DNA from: Nitrososphaerota archaeon
Lineage (GTDB): Archaea; Thermoproteota; Bathyarchaeia; Bathyarchaeales; Bathycorpusculaceae
Direction of reading: 5' to 3'
Assembly: GCA_031283385.1 (NCBI GenBank)
Contig: JAITBW010000147.1
Span: 1-6,383, forward strand
DNA: 6,383 nucleotides
Below the pieces are notes generated by a model, which made no database searches, was not told where the DNA came from, and was given only the letters and a program-made list of their open reading frames with translations. Below, in pieces: positions 1 to 6,276 of this stretch (position 1 is the stretch's first letter; each line of letters opens with the position of its first letter). The position numbers and the translations under genes are program-made.

Positions 1-645
1 AAAATGGCATTTATTTGTAACCCAAATAATCCTACTAGCCTATTGGTTTCAGCTCAAGAGTTAAGGGGTATTTTAGATTTTGCTTTAGCTCAAAGTGTTC
101 TTGTTTTTTTGGATGAGGATTTCTTGGAATTTGTTGAAGATGAACAACAGCTATCCATGATTAGCAGTATAGAAAAATATGCCAACTTGTTTATTTTACG
201 TAGTTTTACTAAACTTTTTGGTTTAACAGGCTTGCGCGTAGGATATGGTATTGCAAATAGAGAAATTATAAATGTTCTAACATGCGCAAAGATCCCTTGG
301 AATGTTAACTGCTTAGCACAAGCTGCTGCAGTTATTGCCCTAAATGATGACGAACATTTACAGACGACAAGACAATTAATTAAGCAAGAAAAAGAGTACC
401 TACAAAAAAGTTTAAGCAACATTAAAGGTTTCAAAGTTTACGCACCTGACGCTAATTATTTCTTTATAAACATACACAAAACAGACTACACCGCAGCAGA
501 GTTAACCCAAAAATTACTATCACAGGGAATTATGATTAGAGACTGCAGCAACTTTACAGGCTTAGACCCATACTATATCCGAATAGCCGTAAAGCTCCAT
601 AGTGAAAACATGAAATTAATAGAAGCCCTAAGTAAAGTAATATAA
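1..645 (+). CDS. cobD: Threonine-phosphate decarboxylase-like PLP enzyme (CobD family), 5' truncated
   Basis: This is the C-terminal ~214 residues of a fold-type I PLP enzyme of the HisC/CobD group. The frame is open to the window edge, and the Met at base 4 is internal because the CNPNNPTS motif right after it normally lies about 140-160 residues into a ~350-residue protein. Counting from that Met, I see the PLP-nitrogen Asp in LDEDF (D37), the Schiff-base Lys in SFTKLFG (K70), RVGYG (R78) and the C-terminal substrate Arg in YIRIAV (R193). PWNVN (98-102) and IRDCSNFTGL (178-187) resemble CobD more than HisC. CobD decarboxylates L-threonine O-3-phosphate to (R)-1-amino-2-propanol phosphate, which CbiB uses, and cbiB follows 27 bases downstream, probably in one operon. 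The function call rests on these motifs plus the neighbour. Histidinol-phosphate aminotransferase is the alternative. Confidence 0.82.
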   Translation, partial: KMAFICNPNNPTSLLVSAQELRGILDFALAQSVLVFLDEDFLEFVEDEQQLSMISSIEKYANLFILRSFTKLFGLTGLRVGYGIANREIINVLTCAKIPWNVNCLAQAAAVIALNDDEHLQTTRQLIKQEKEYLQKSLSNIKGFKVYAPDANYFFINIHKTDYTAAELTQKLLSQGIMIRDCSNFTGLDPYYIRIAVKLHSENMKLIEALSKVI

Positions 646-672
646 GAACAAATGTAAATTGAAACATAACCC

Positions 673-1644
673 ATGTTTCAATTAGACTATACCCTGCTTA
701 GCGATGCCGTATTCATCTTTGCCCTAGCCTGCATACTTGACATAGTTCTAGGCGAAATTCCAGATAGAATTCATCCCACCGTAGGTATAGGCAAAATTAT
801 AAGTTACCTTAGAGTAAAACTGAAAAACAAAAACCCTAAAATAGAAAAAGCCAACGGCATACTATTACTTATAACCGTCGCATTCCTCACCGCAACACCC
901 GTATTTTTAGGTCTTTTCGCCATCCGATTCTACTTAGGCTCAATACCATACATTATCATCGGCGCAATCCTCTTCAAATCCACATTCGCAATAAAATGCA
1001 TGCGCCGCTACACCACACCAATAGCCAAAGCCCTTAAAAATAACAATTTAGATGAAGCACGCAAATACTTACCCTACATCGTACGCCGTGACCCAAACAG
1101 CCTAAATGAACAACAAATTACATCTGCAACTATAGAGTCTATTGCAGAGAGCACAACAGATGGCATAACAGGACCCTTCTTCTTTTTCGCTTTTCTAGGC
1201 GTTCCAGGAGCATTCATTTACCGAGTAATAAACACACTTGACTCCATGGTAGCCTACAAAACACCAGAATTACGCAACATAGGCTGGTTTACTGCAAAAA
1301 TGGACACCGCAGCTAACTACATACCCGCACGCCTAACAGCTATATTAATGGTCATCGCCGCAGGACTTGCAGGTAAAAGCACTAAAGAATCCTGGCGCAT
1401 TTTAAAACGCGATAGAAATAATACAGCATCACCCAATGCAGGCTATACCATAGGAGCAATGGCAGGCGCATTAGAAATACAATTAGAAAAATCAAGACAC
1501 TACACATTAGGCGATAAAGGAGAGATGAAAGCAGAAGACATTTTTAAAGCATTACAAATAATGGAGATAACATCGCTTCTATTTGGACTAACAGTTATCG
1601 TTATACCAATTGCAGCCATAAAAATTCTTTTAATAAGCATTTAA
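673..1644 (+). CDS. cbiB: Adenosylcobinamide-phosphate synthase CbiB
   Basis: A 323-residue integral membrane protein of normal length for CbiB (called CobD in Pseudomonas). It joins aminopropanol phosphate to the f-side chain of adenosylcobyric acid at the membrane, a late step of cobamide synthesis. Family blocks are in order: DIVLGEIPDRIHP (23-35), IESIAESTTDGITGP (154-168), NTLDSMVAYK (187-196), DTAANYIPARLTA (211-223), and SPNAGY...AMAGALEIQLEK (253-273). Hydrophobic segments lie near 62-84, 91-105, 220-233 and 299-322. An in-frame TAA at 667-669, six bases upstream, makes the ATG at 673 the first possible start. I see no clear Shine-Dalgarno, so it may be translated by coupling or from a leader without one. 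The codons are A/C-rich and G-poor, unlike the first half of the upstream gene. Confidence 0.95.
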   Translation: MFQLDYTLLSDAVFIFALACILDIVLGEIPDRIHPTVGIGKIISYLRVKLKNKNPKIEKANGILLLITVAFLTATPVFLGLFAIRFYLGSIPYIIIGAILFKSTFAIKCMRRYTTPIAKALKNNNLDEARKYLPYIVRRDPNSLNEQQITSATIESIAESTTDGITGPFFFFAFLGVPGAFIYRVINTLDSMVAYKTPELRNIGWFTAKMDTAANYIPARLTAILMVIAAGLAGKSTKESWRILKRDRNNTASPNAGYTIGAMAGALEIQLEKSRHYTLGDKGEMKAEDIFKALQIMEITSLLFGLTVIVIPIAAIKILLISI

Positions 1645-1809
1645 ACCGTAAAAAATGGACAAACAGTCTCTGCCTATTTTGAGGTTTGTGGGGCTTGGAG
1701 ATAATTAAAGGGAGAAGGAGAGAGTGTAAAAGTTAGTGTTCTCCAAACCTTTCCACCGGTAACCAATAGTTACTTTAACTATTTTATGCCCAAACACACT
1801 ATTACTATG
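1645..1809. other. Convergent intergenic region between cbiB and vps4
   Basis: This is a 165-base gap between the stops of two converging transcription units, with no credible gene. It holds a purine-rich stretch (about 1697-1728) and two mutually exclusive 7-bp inverted repeats that share one arm: 1682-1688 pairs with 1744-1750, and 1695-1701 pairs with 1740-1746. It also contains the perfect hairpin listed separately. Archaeal termination depends mainly on T-rich tracts, and only short ones occur here on the + strand (1677-1680 and 1782-1785). Read-through in either direction is therefore conceivable. Confidence 0.6.
1765..1783 (+). terminator. Perfect 8-bp hairpin, possible cbiB terminator
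   Basis: AATAGTTA (1765-1772) and TAACTATT (1776-1783) are exact reverse complements around a CTT loop. The T run at 1782-1785 overlaps the right arm on the + strand, so the arrangement suits ending + strand transcription about 120 bases after the cbiB stop. On the - strand no T run follows. The stem is mostly A-T and thus weak, so the terminator role is inference. Confidence 0.35.
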
Positions 1810-2988
1810 TTAGAGAGCTTTGAAGGCCTCAAACCATCGTTTATATTGTGATAGCATATCTAAGCTGACACTTGGTTTACGTTCCTCTAAGATTTGACGG
1901 AAATCAGCCATCGTCAAAGGTCTAGGCTTTGCCTCTTTATCAGTTGCCTTACCTGACTCAAAGAATTCACCTATAAGACTAAGTTGCGCTGATTGACAAA
2001 CATCCCGTATATCGCTCCCTGAGAAACCCTCTGCTAACCTAGCCAACTCGGGCAAATCTACACTAGGATTAATGGTCAAGTTACTTGAATAGTGTTTTAG
2101 CATGTTAAGCCTTGTCGCACTATCTGGCAATGGAACAAGTATACGCTTTTGGAATCTTCTAATAAAGGCCCAATCTAAATCCCATGGCTTATTAGTCGCA
2201 CCAATAACGTATATGTGAAGATTTTTACCTTTATCGGTTATACCGTCCATTTCCTTAAGAAACTGGTTCTTAACACGAATTTCACCACCAACTTCATTAG
2301 AATGCGTACCCATAAGAGAATCTAACTCATCAACAAACACTATAGCCGCCTTACCCTCATTTGCCACCTTCCGAGCAGCCCCAAAAAGCTTAGCCACATT
2401 TTGCTCTGCCTCACCCAACCATTTCGACATTATAGAAGCAGCATCTATGCTGTAAAAGTTTGCATCAATCTCTGTCGCCACCGCCGCCGCAAGAAGGGTC
2501 TTACCGCAGCCTGGTGGGCCGAATAGTAGAATTCCTCTGGGCCAGCCGAGTGGGTATAAGTCGGGTCGTTGTACTGGGTAGACTATGGCTTCTTTGACGG
2601 CTTTTTTTGCTGTGTCTAAGCCGACTACTTGATCCCAGTTGACCATGGGTCGTTCGGTTACTATTATTTCGTCATTGTTTGATTTTGTAGTGCCATCATT
2701 TTCCATGGTGGCTGCACCGCCTGTTGCGTCTTCGTTTGCTTCGGCGCGCATTTCAGAGGAGGAGACAACGCCTTGTAGTGCTTTTATGCGTTCTTGATAG
2801 GCGATTGCTCGTTGAACGTAGACTTTGTTTAGCCCGTATTCGGGGTATAATTGTACAAGTTGTAGTAGGCTCTCTATTGCTTTTTGGTAAAGAGTAATAG
2901 CGCGTCCTCTTTGACCTTGTTTATCCATTCTAACGGCATCTAACGCATATGCTGTTGCGGCTTTTTCTAATTCATGCGAAGCACTCAT
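1810..2988 (-). CDS. cdvC: Vps4-like AAA ATPase CdvC
   Basis: A 392-residue ATPase that disassembles or remodels ESCRT-III polymers in archaeal cell division. Residues 1-75 form a helical MIT domain, the docking site for MIM motifs of CdvB. A low-complexity acidic and polar linker follows (78-112), then a single AAA module. The module shows Walker A GPPGCGKT (157-164), the pore-loop segment SKWLGEAE (188-195), Walker B IVFVDELD (216-223), sensor 1 in GATNKPWDLD (263-272), arginine fingers R277/R278, and GFSGSDI (321-327). The end (PSVS...YKRWFEAF, 372-389) matches the Vps4 C-terminal helix. The beta domain that binds Vta1 in eukaryotic Vps4 is absent, as in Sulfolobus CdvC. A GGAG lies 8 bases before the ATG. 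It is the last gene of the cluster, 49 bases after cdvB. Composition changes sharply inside the gene near base 2480, over the Walker A region. Confidence 0.95.
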   Translation of the reverse strand: MSASHELEKAATAYALDAVRMDKQGQRGRAITLYQKAIESLLQLVQLYPEYGLNKVYVQRAIAYQERIKALQGVVSSSEMRAEANEDATGGAATMENDGTTKSNNDEIIVTERPMVNWDQVVGLDTAKKAVKEAIVYPVQRPDLYPLGWPRGILLFGPPGCGKTLLAAAVATEIDANFYSIDAASIMSKWLGEAEQNVAKLFGAARKVANEGKAAIVFVDELDSLMGTHSNEVGGEIRVKNQFLKEMDGITDKGKNLHIYVIGATNKPWDLDWAFIRRFQKRILVPLPDSATRLNMLKHYSSNLTINPSVDLPELARLAEGFSGSDIRDVCQSAQLSLIGEFFESGKATDKEAKPRPLTMADFRQILEERKPSVSLDMLSQYKRWFEAFKAL

Positions 2989-3037
2989 GTATTTTTCTCC
3001 ACTTCTGTTGATTAAGTATTATTTCTTATTATTAATC

Positions 3038-3961
3038 TTATTCTGGCGTTTTTAATTCTAATTTTATTTTACCTTGAGTGCCAAGATTTTCAAGGGCGCG
3101 TTCAATTTCTTTATTTGATGTGTTAAGCTCACTTGAGCACTGTGAGAGGTCTATCTCGCCGTTGCATTTGCGTACATATTCGAGAACTACCTCTTCGAGT
3201 GTTTTTTGTTTAGAAATAGGTTGCTTAACTTCTACTGTGATTTCTTTGACTTCAGATTTTTTGTATGAAATTAGAGTTTTTGATACATCAAATCCTGATT
3301 CTTGAATTTCTTTTGCTCCAAACATTTCAGAGGACGATGCTGAGAGGGCAATACGTTCTTTAACTGGAGCTTGGGGAGCTTTAACTTGTTTTATAGGTGA
3401 AATAGCAACTGGTGGTTCAGGTAAGTCTTGAACGATTTTTTGTTCGATAAAGTTAGATACTTCTTTAAGAATTTCTTCTCCGCCATCAGTTTTTTGTCCT
3501 ACAGGGATTATAGACTCATCGCTATTCATTTTTGTAGCGTGGAGGGTATCTTGAATAGCATCAGTTACAAGGGATAATTCAGAGCTAACATTAGGCATAA
3601 TTTGACCTAGATCTGATGAAACATTTTGAAGTAATTTCAATGCGGGCCGTAAATCGACCACTATATCGCTAAGTTCGCGTATAGTTTCAAGTCGAAGAAC
3701 AACTCGTTCTATAGATAAATGCATACTTGAAAGGAAATTTATAAGACGACGCACTTCAGCAAGTTCAGTGGCGCACATTGAAGCGTGATCTCTATTATTT
3801 TTTGCCACTGCGTCTGAACATGCTTTAAAAAGTTTGCGATCACGTTCTTTTAATCTATAACTAGCCTGATCCAACTTGCTCTGTTGAATCTTAAGGGTAG
3901 TAATAGACTTATTAGCGACATCACGGATAGGAGGAGAATTTTTGTTTAAACCAAAGTCCAT
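3038..3961 (-). CDS. cdvB: ESCRT-III cell-division protein CdvB with MIM2-like motif and winged helix
   Basis: A 307-residue ESCRT-III (Snf7-fold) protein, expected to polymerise at the division neck. The helical core (about 17-145) carries the family pattern KLDQASYRLKERDRKLF, then ATELAEVRR, then VVLRLETIRELSDIV. Next come a linker, a proline-rich MIM2-like motif LPEPPVAISP (180-189) suited to the CdvC MIT domain, a variable stretch, and a predicted C-terminal winged helix (about 252-304, TLEEVVLEYV...ERALENLGTQGKIKLEL). In Sulfolobus, CdvB's winged helix binds the tail of CdvA, so this copy is the likely CdvA partner. Two Shine-Dalgarno candidates precede the ATG: GGAG at 4 bases and GGAGGG at 11 bases. 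The gene sits between cdvA and cdvC, which is the Sulfolobus order. Confidence 0.92.
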   Translation of the reverse strand: MDFGLNKNSPPIRDVANKSITTLKIQQSKLDQASYRLKERDRKLFKACSDAVAKNNRDHASMCATELAEVRRLINFLSSMHLSIERVVLRLETIRELSDIVVDLRPALKLLQNVSSDLGQIMPNVSSELSLVTDAIQDTLHATKMNSDESIIPVGQKTDGGEEILKEVSNFIEQKIVQDLPEPPVAISPIKQVKAPQAPVKERIALSASSSEMFGAKEIQESGFDVSKTLISYKKSEVKEITVEVKQPISKQKTLEEVVLEYVRKCNGEIDLSQCSSELNTSNKEIERALENLGTQGKIKLELKTPE

Positions 3962-4003
3962 TTTTCTCCATACCCTCCGTGTACGATATCAAAATATAGT
4001 TGG

Positions 4004-4765
4004 TTAAAGTCCGGTTTTTCCGATTTCTTTTACGTAAACAACAACGGGTGGCTCAGGCAATTCACTATCAGCAGTAGTAACTTCTGTTGTAGTAGTAGAC
4101 AATGGTTTCTGATGTGTTGTTACAGTTTCAGCGTAAATCTTGTTTGCTTTTGGCATTTGAACAGCTGGATCCCCGATTAGTATACTTGAAACTTTGCTTT
4201 TTATAAGCTCATAATCGGTTTTCTCAGTAGTTGCGCGTTTCAAACTATTTTGCAGCAAACTAAATGCTTCATTATAAGTTTCTTCGTCAACTTGACCAAT
4301 TTCATGCTCAAGTTCAAGATTAGCCATAGCATAACCTAAGGACTTAATTTCTTCCTCACATCTAGCAATCTCTACAGCGGCCTCGTCAATTACGACTTGA
4401 CCATCCTTTTTCAGCTGGTTTAGAATGCCTTCAAAGCTACTGTGTAACTCGTGAAATAGCTCGGGAGTAATTTTGTTTTTGTCATTTAAATCTTTAACCG
4501 CTTGATCTTTTCGCCAAAGGAGAGGTATCTGATCACACAGCATGTTTGCCTGAGACTTTATTTTTGAAACAAACGTAATGTCAGTTCCATTGAATCTAAG
4601 GTTTTCCATAGGCTGCTTTGAAAAGGATCCGTCAGCGAATTCTACAAATACGGCGTCGAATTTACCGTTTGGGGCTAATGCGAATGAGGCTACTTTGCCT
4701 ATTACTTTTCCATATTCGTTTTTTATGGGTTTTCCCAAAGAAAGAAAAAGGTTGGAGGAAGACAT
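4004..4765 (-). CDS. cdvA: CdvA-like division protein: PRC-barrel, coiled coil, CdvB-binding tail
   Basis: A 253-residue protein built like CdvA, the TACK-archaeal protein that marks the division site and recruits ESCRT-III. Residues 5-68 fit a PRC-barrel (LGKPIKNEYGKVIGKVAS..., with FDAVFVEFADG at 36-46). Residues about 80-195 are charged and helical, predicted coiled coil (VEIARCEEEIKSL, LELEHEIGQVDEETYNEA). A Thr/Ser-rich linker (213-234) leads to the conserved tail LPEPPVVVYVKEIG (236-249). The tail position and its strand-like VVVYV match the E3B peptide that binds CdvB's winged helix in Sulfolobus; this is inferred from architecture, not alignment. LPEPPV also occurs in CdvB's MIM2-like motif. 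A GGAG lies 8 bases before the ATG. It follows the ESCRT-III paralogue after 17 bases and precedes cdvB by 42. Confidence 0.9.
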   Translation of the reverse strand: MSSSNLFLSLGKPIKNEYGKVIGKVASFALAPNGKFDAVFVEFADGSFSKQPMENLRFNGTDITFVSKIKSQANMLCDQIPLLWRKDQAVKDLNDKNKITPELFHELHSSFEGILNQLKKDGQVVIDEAAVEIARCEEEIKSLGYAMANLELEHEIGQVDEETYNEAFSLLQNSLKRATTEKTDYELIKSKVSSILIGDPAVQMPKANKIYAETVTTHQKPLSTTTTEVTTADSELPEPPVVVYVKEIGKTGL

Positions 4766-4782
4766 GGTTTTTGCTCCTACTT

Positions 4783-5457
4783 TTAATATCCTTCAGTGGT
4801 GCTTTCAGCTCTTGCCGCTGCAGGTGCTGTTGAGGGCATTCCTGGCGGTAGATCTGGGAATTTGTCTTTGATTTTTTGTTCTGCAACTGTTGCGGCTTCT
4901 GTTAGAATCTTTGCTGCGTCTTCGTTGACTGCGTCAAAGTTTAATGTCATTCCACTGCCTTGGCCTGCTTCAATCATAATTCCGCTCAACATGTTGCCGA
5001 TTTCTCCAAGTTCATTTTCAGCTTCTGGGAATACGCTGCATAGTCCGCTTCGGACTGAGCGTAGTACACCTACTGCTGGACCTAATGATGATACGACATC
5101 GCCTAACTCGGATGCTGTTCGTAAGCGTAATGTAATTTGCTCGAGGGCAAGTTTTGCGTTCATGATTAATTTTGACATTTTGCGTACTTCAGCTAATTCG
5201 TTTGCGAAAACGTTAGCGCGTGCACTGTCATGTTTAGTGTATGCGTCAACAATTTTTGCAAATATTGCACGGTCTCTTTGAGTAAACCGTTCATTAGCTT
5301 GATCTAGTTTTTGAACCTGAAGATCAATACGTCTTGTTGCAAAATCTAATCTTGGTTTTAATGGTACCGGTGGTTTCACCGCATCTTTTATTCTGTCTGT
5401 AAACGGAGTTTCATCTCGTCTATTATTATCCCATTTCTTTGCGAATCTTTCTGACAA
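4783..5457 (-). CDS. ESCRT-III paralogue (CdvB1/B2-like), first gene of the cdv cluster
   Basis: A 224-residue ESCRT-III protein that parallels CdvB through the core: KLDQANERFTQRDRAIF (50-66), ANELAEVRK (85-93), LRLRTASELGDVVSSLGPA (110-128). It has no winged helix and ends soon after a proline-rich motif FPDLPPGMP (200-208), a possible weaker MIM-type site for the CdvC MIT domain. The basic, aromatic N terminus (RFAKKWDNNRR, 4-14) could touch membrane. Lacking the winged helix, it probably cannot bind CdvA the way CdvB does and may join the polymer through CdvB, as proposed for Sulfolobus CdvB1/CdvB2. The start is TTG: an in-frame TAG lies directly before it, and AGGAGGT sits 8 bases upstream. 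It leads the operon, whereas in Sulfolobus the paralogues are encoded away from cdvABC. Confidence 0.9.
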   Translation of the reverse strand: MSERFAKKWDNNRRDETPFTDRIKDAVKPPVPLKPRLDFATRRIDLQVQKLDQANERFTQRDRAIFAKIVDAYTKHDSARANVFANELAEVRKMSKLIMNAKLALEQITLRLRTASELGDVVSSLGPAVGVLRSVRSGLCSVFPEAENELGEIGNMLSGIMIEAGQGSGMTLNFDAVNEDAAKILTEAATVAEQKIKDKFPDLPPGMPSTAPAAARAESTTEGY

Positions 5458-5711
5458 CTAATTTTACCTCCTATCACACTAACAGCACTCCCGATGATTA
5501 ATTTTGCTACGACACGCCGTGGCCACCTATATCTCTACATATTATTCACGTATATACCCTCATATGCGACATATTTTGCGAAAGATTTAGAGTACATAAA
5601 CATTAACATAATACAGCAAAAAACAGACAACAGACCACCACGAATTTTACAAAAATATGTAAGTTACATTAAAAAGATACCAAACACACCTAACAATAAA
5701 AAGGTGAAACA
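5458..5711. promoter_or_regulatory. Divergent promoter region of the cdv cluster and a small membrane-protein gene
   Basis: This 254-base region should hold promoters for both directions. For the - strand operon the best TATA-like element I see is GTATATAC at 5550-5557. A start about 25 bases downstream would give a leader of roughly 65-70 bases including the Shine-Dalgarno site. Between that element and the gene lies the 8-bp palindrome GTGGCCAC (5519-5526), a possible operator. For the + strand gene, AT-rich stretches near 5648-5660 are candidates but none stands out. A 77-codon open frame crosses the region (from 5494); it lacks a ribosome site and looks spurious. Element assignments are by eye only. 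Confidence 0.45.
5466..5472 (-). promoter_or_regulatory. Strong Shine-Dalgarno site that fixes a TTG start
   Basis: The - strand reads AGGAGGT, a full-length anti-16S match, with an 8-base spacer to the TTG at 5457-5455. The codon just before the TTG is TAG (5460-5458), so no longer reading is possible. The other genes of the operon have shorter GGAG-type sites with ATG starts. The weak codon with a strong site may set the level of this ESCRT-III protein. Confidence 0.85.
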
Positions 5712-5939
5712 ATGGATCAAAGAATAAAAATTTTCGGAATAATCGCCATCATAGGCTTCATCGCAGGCATAATAGCCTCACTCGCACTAAAACATCTTGT
5801 CCCATGGCTAAGAGAAGTTTTACCATCACTTAGCAACTTTACAGACTACCTAATCGCAGGCATCGTAGGCGCCATACTAGCAGTCATACTAATCGCAGTA
5901 TGGGTACGCATATCTGGAAAACAAGACAACTATTACTAA
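5712..5939 (+). CDS. Small two-helix membrane protein of unknown function
   Basis: A 75-residue protein that I do not recognise. Two hydrophobic helices (about 7-27, rich in Ile/Gly/Ala, and 46-65) are joined by an amphipathic loop with KHLVPWLREVLPSL (27-40), and a short polar tail ends in QDNYY. Positive charges occur at the N terminus (R4, K6), in the loop (K27, R34) and after helix 2 (R66, K70), so topology is unclear. A Shine-Dalgarno-like AGGTGA (5702-5707) lies 4 bases before the ATG, which supports translation. It is transcribed away from the cdv cluster across a shared promoter region. A link to division or membrane anchoring is suggested only by position. Confidence 0.68.
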   Translation: MDQRIKIFGIIAIIGFIAGIIASLALKHLVPWLREVLPSLSNFTDYLIAGIVGAILAVILIAVWVRISGKQDNYY

Positions 5940-6276
5940 CAACCCAAAAAACCCCCCCCCCCTTACTTCTAAAAACTTTTCACATTTTACCAACAACAAC
6001 GGCAATATACAACATCATTCTTTTCTAAAAACCATTAACCACACATATTGGACTCAGTAGCGGAAAAAAACTTCACAAGCATCCAGCATAAATTCCCCGC
6101 CTTCAGCCTCATCGTACCTCGATTTCCTCATCGTCCAAGCCCCTAAAAGAACTAACAACCTATTTACACTTTCGCACAAAAAACCACAACACAATTTTAC
6201 AAAACAACAACTCAACATACCCATAACAAACAATTTACACAAACATCAAACAATCTTTAGCAACAAAGAAATGAAT
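5940..6276. other. Gene-less, extremely G-poor region
   Basis: I see no credible gene in these 337 bases. The + strand has almost no G over long runs: 5926-6000 (starting in the last codons of the upstream gene), 6003-6049 and 6175-6259 contain none at all. A C11 homopolymer lies near its left end. The only long frame (6242 to 6054, - strand, 62 residues, Cys/Phe/Val/Leu-rich) has the composition expected from G/T-rich DNA and lacks a ribosome site. The region could hold 3' untranslated sequence of the membrane-protein gene or a non-coding RNA; nothing visible decides it. Confidence 0.6.
5952..5962 (+). repeat. C11 homopolymer tract
   Basis: Eleven consecutive C residues directly follow an A6 run, 12 bases after the stop of the small membrane-protein gene. 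Such a tract is rare in DNA of this composition. It could be length-variable in the population, or its length could be a sequencing or assembly error. It lies outside any coding frame I support. Confidence 0.95.

Noticed and set aside
90..434. 114-codon - strand frame antisense to cobD
   Set aside because: The sense strand carries the full set of PLP-enzyme motifs. The antisense product is Cys/Ser/Lys-rich and unrecognisable.
3078..3305. 75-codon + strand frame antisense to the cdvB winged helix
   Set aside because: It is the shadow of a conserved coding region, with no ribosome site or known motif.
4578..4886. Several overlapping frames of 71-97 codons on both strands around the cdvA start
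   Set aside because: They overlap the junction of cdvA and the ESCRT-III paralogue, whose domains and ribosome site are well supported. The alternatives are basic or low-complexity translations without motifs.
4796..5281. 161-codon + strand frame antisense to the ESCRT-III paralogue
   Set aside because: It lies fully opposite a clearly conserved gene and is Ser/Ala/Ile-rich as expected of a shadow frame.
5494..5727. 77-codon + strand frame across the divergent promoter region
   Set aside because: It has no Shine-Dalgarno site, overlaps the start and ribosome site of the better supported gene at 5712, begins inside the likely cdv promoter, and shows no recognisable domain.
6054..6242. 62-codon - strand frame, Cys/Phe/Leu/Val-rich
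   Set aside because: Its amino acids follow from the G/T-rich composition of that strand, there is no ribosome site, and no family motif is visible.
5940..6276. CRISPR array, tRNA or insertion sequence in the gene-less region
   Set aside because: No regularly spaced direct repeats, cloverleaf elements, terminal inverted repeats or transposase remnants were found by eye.
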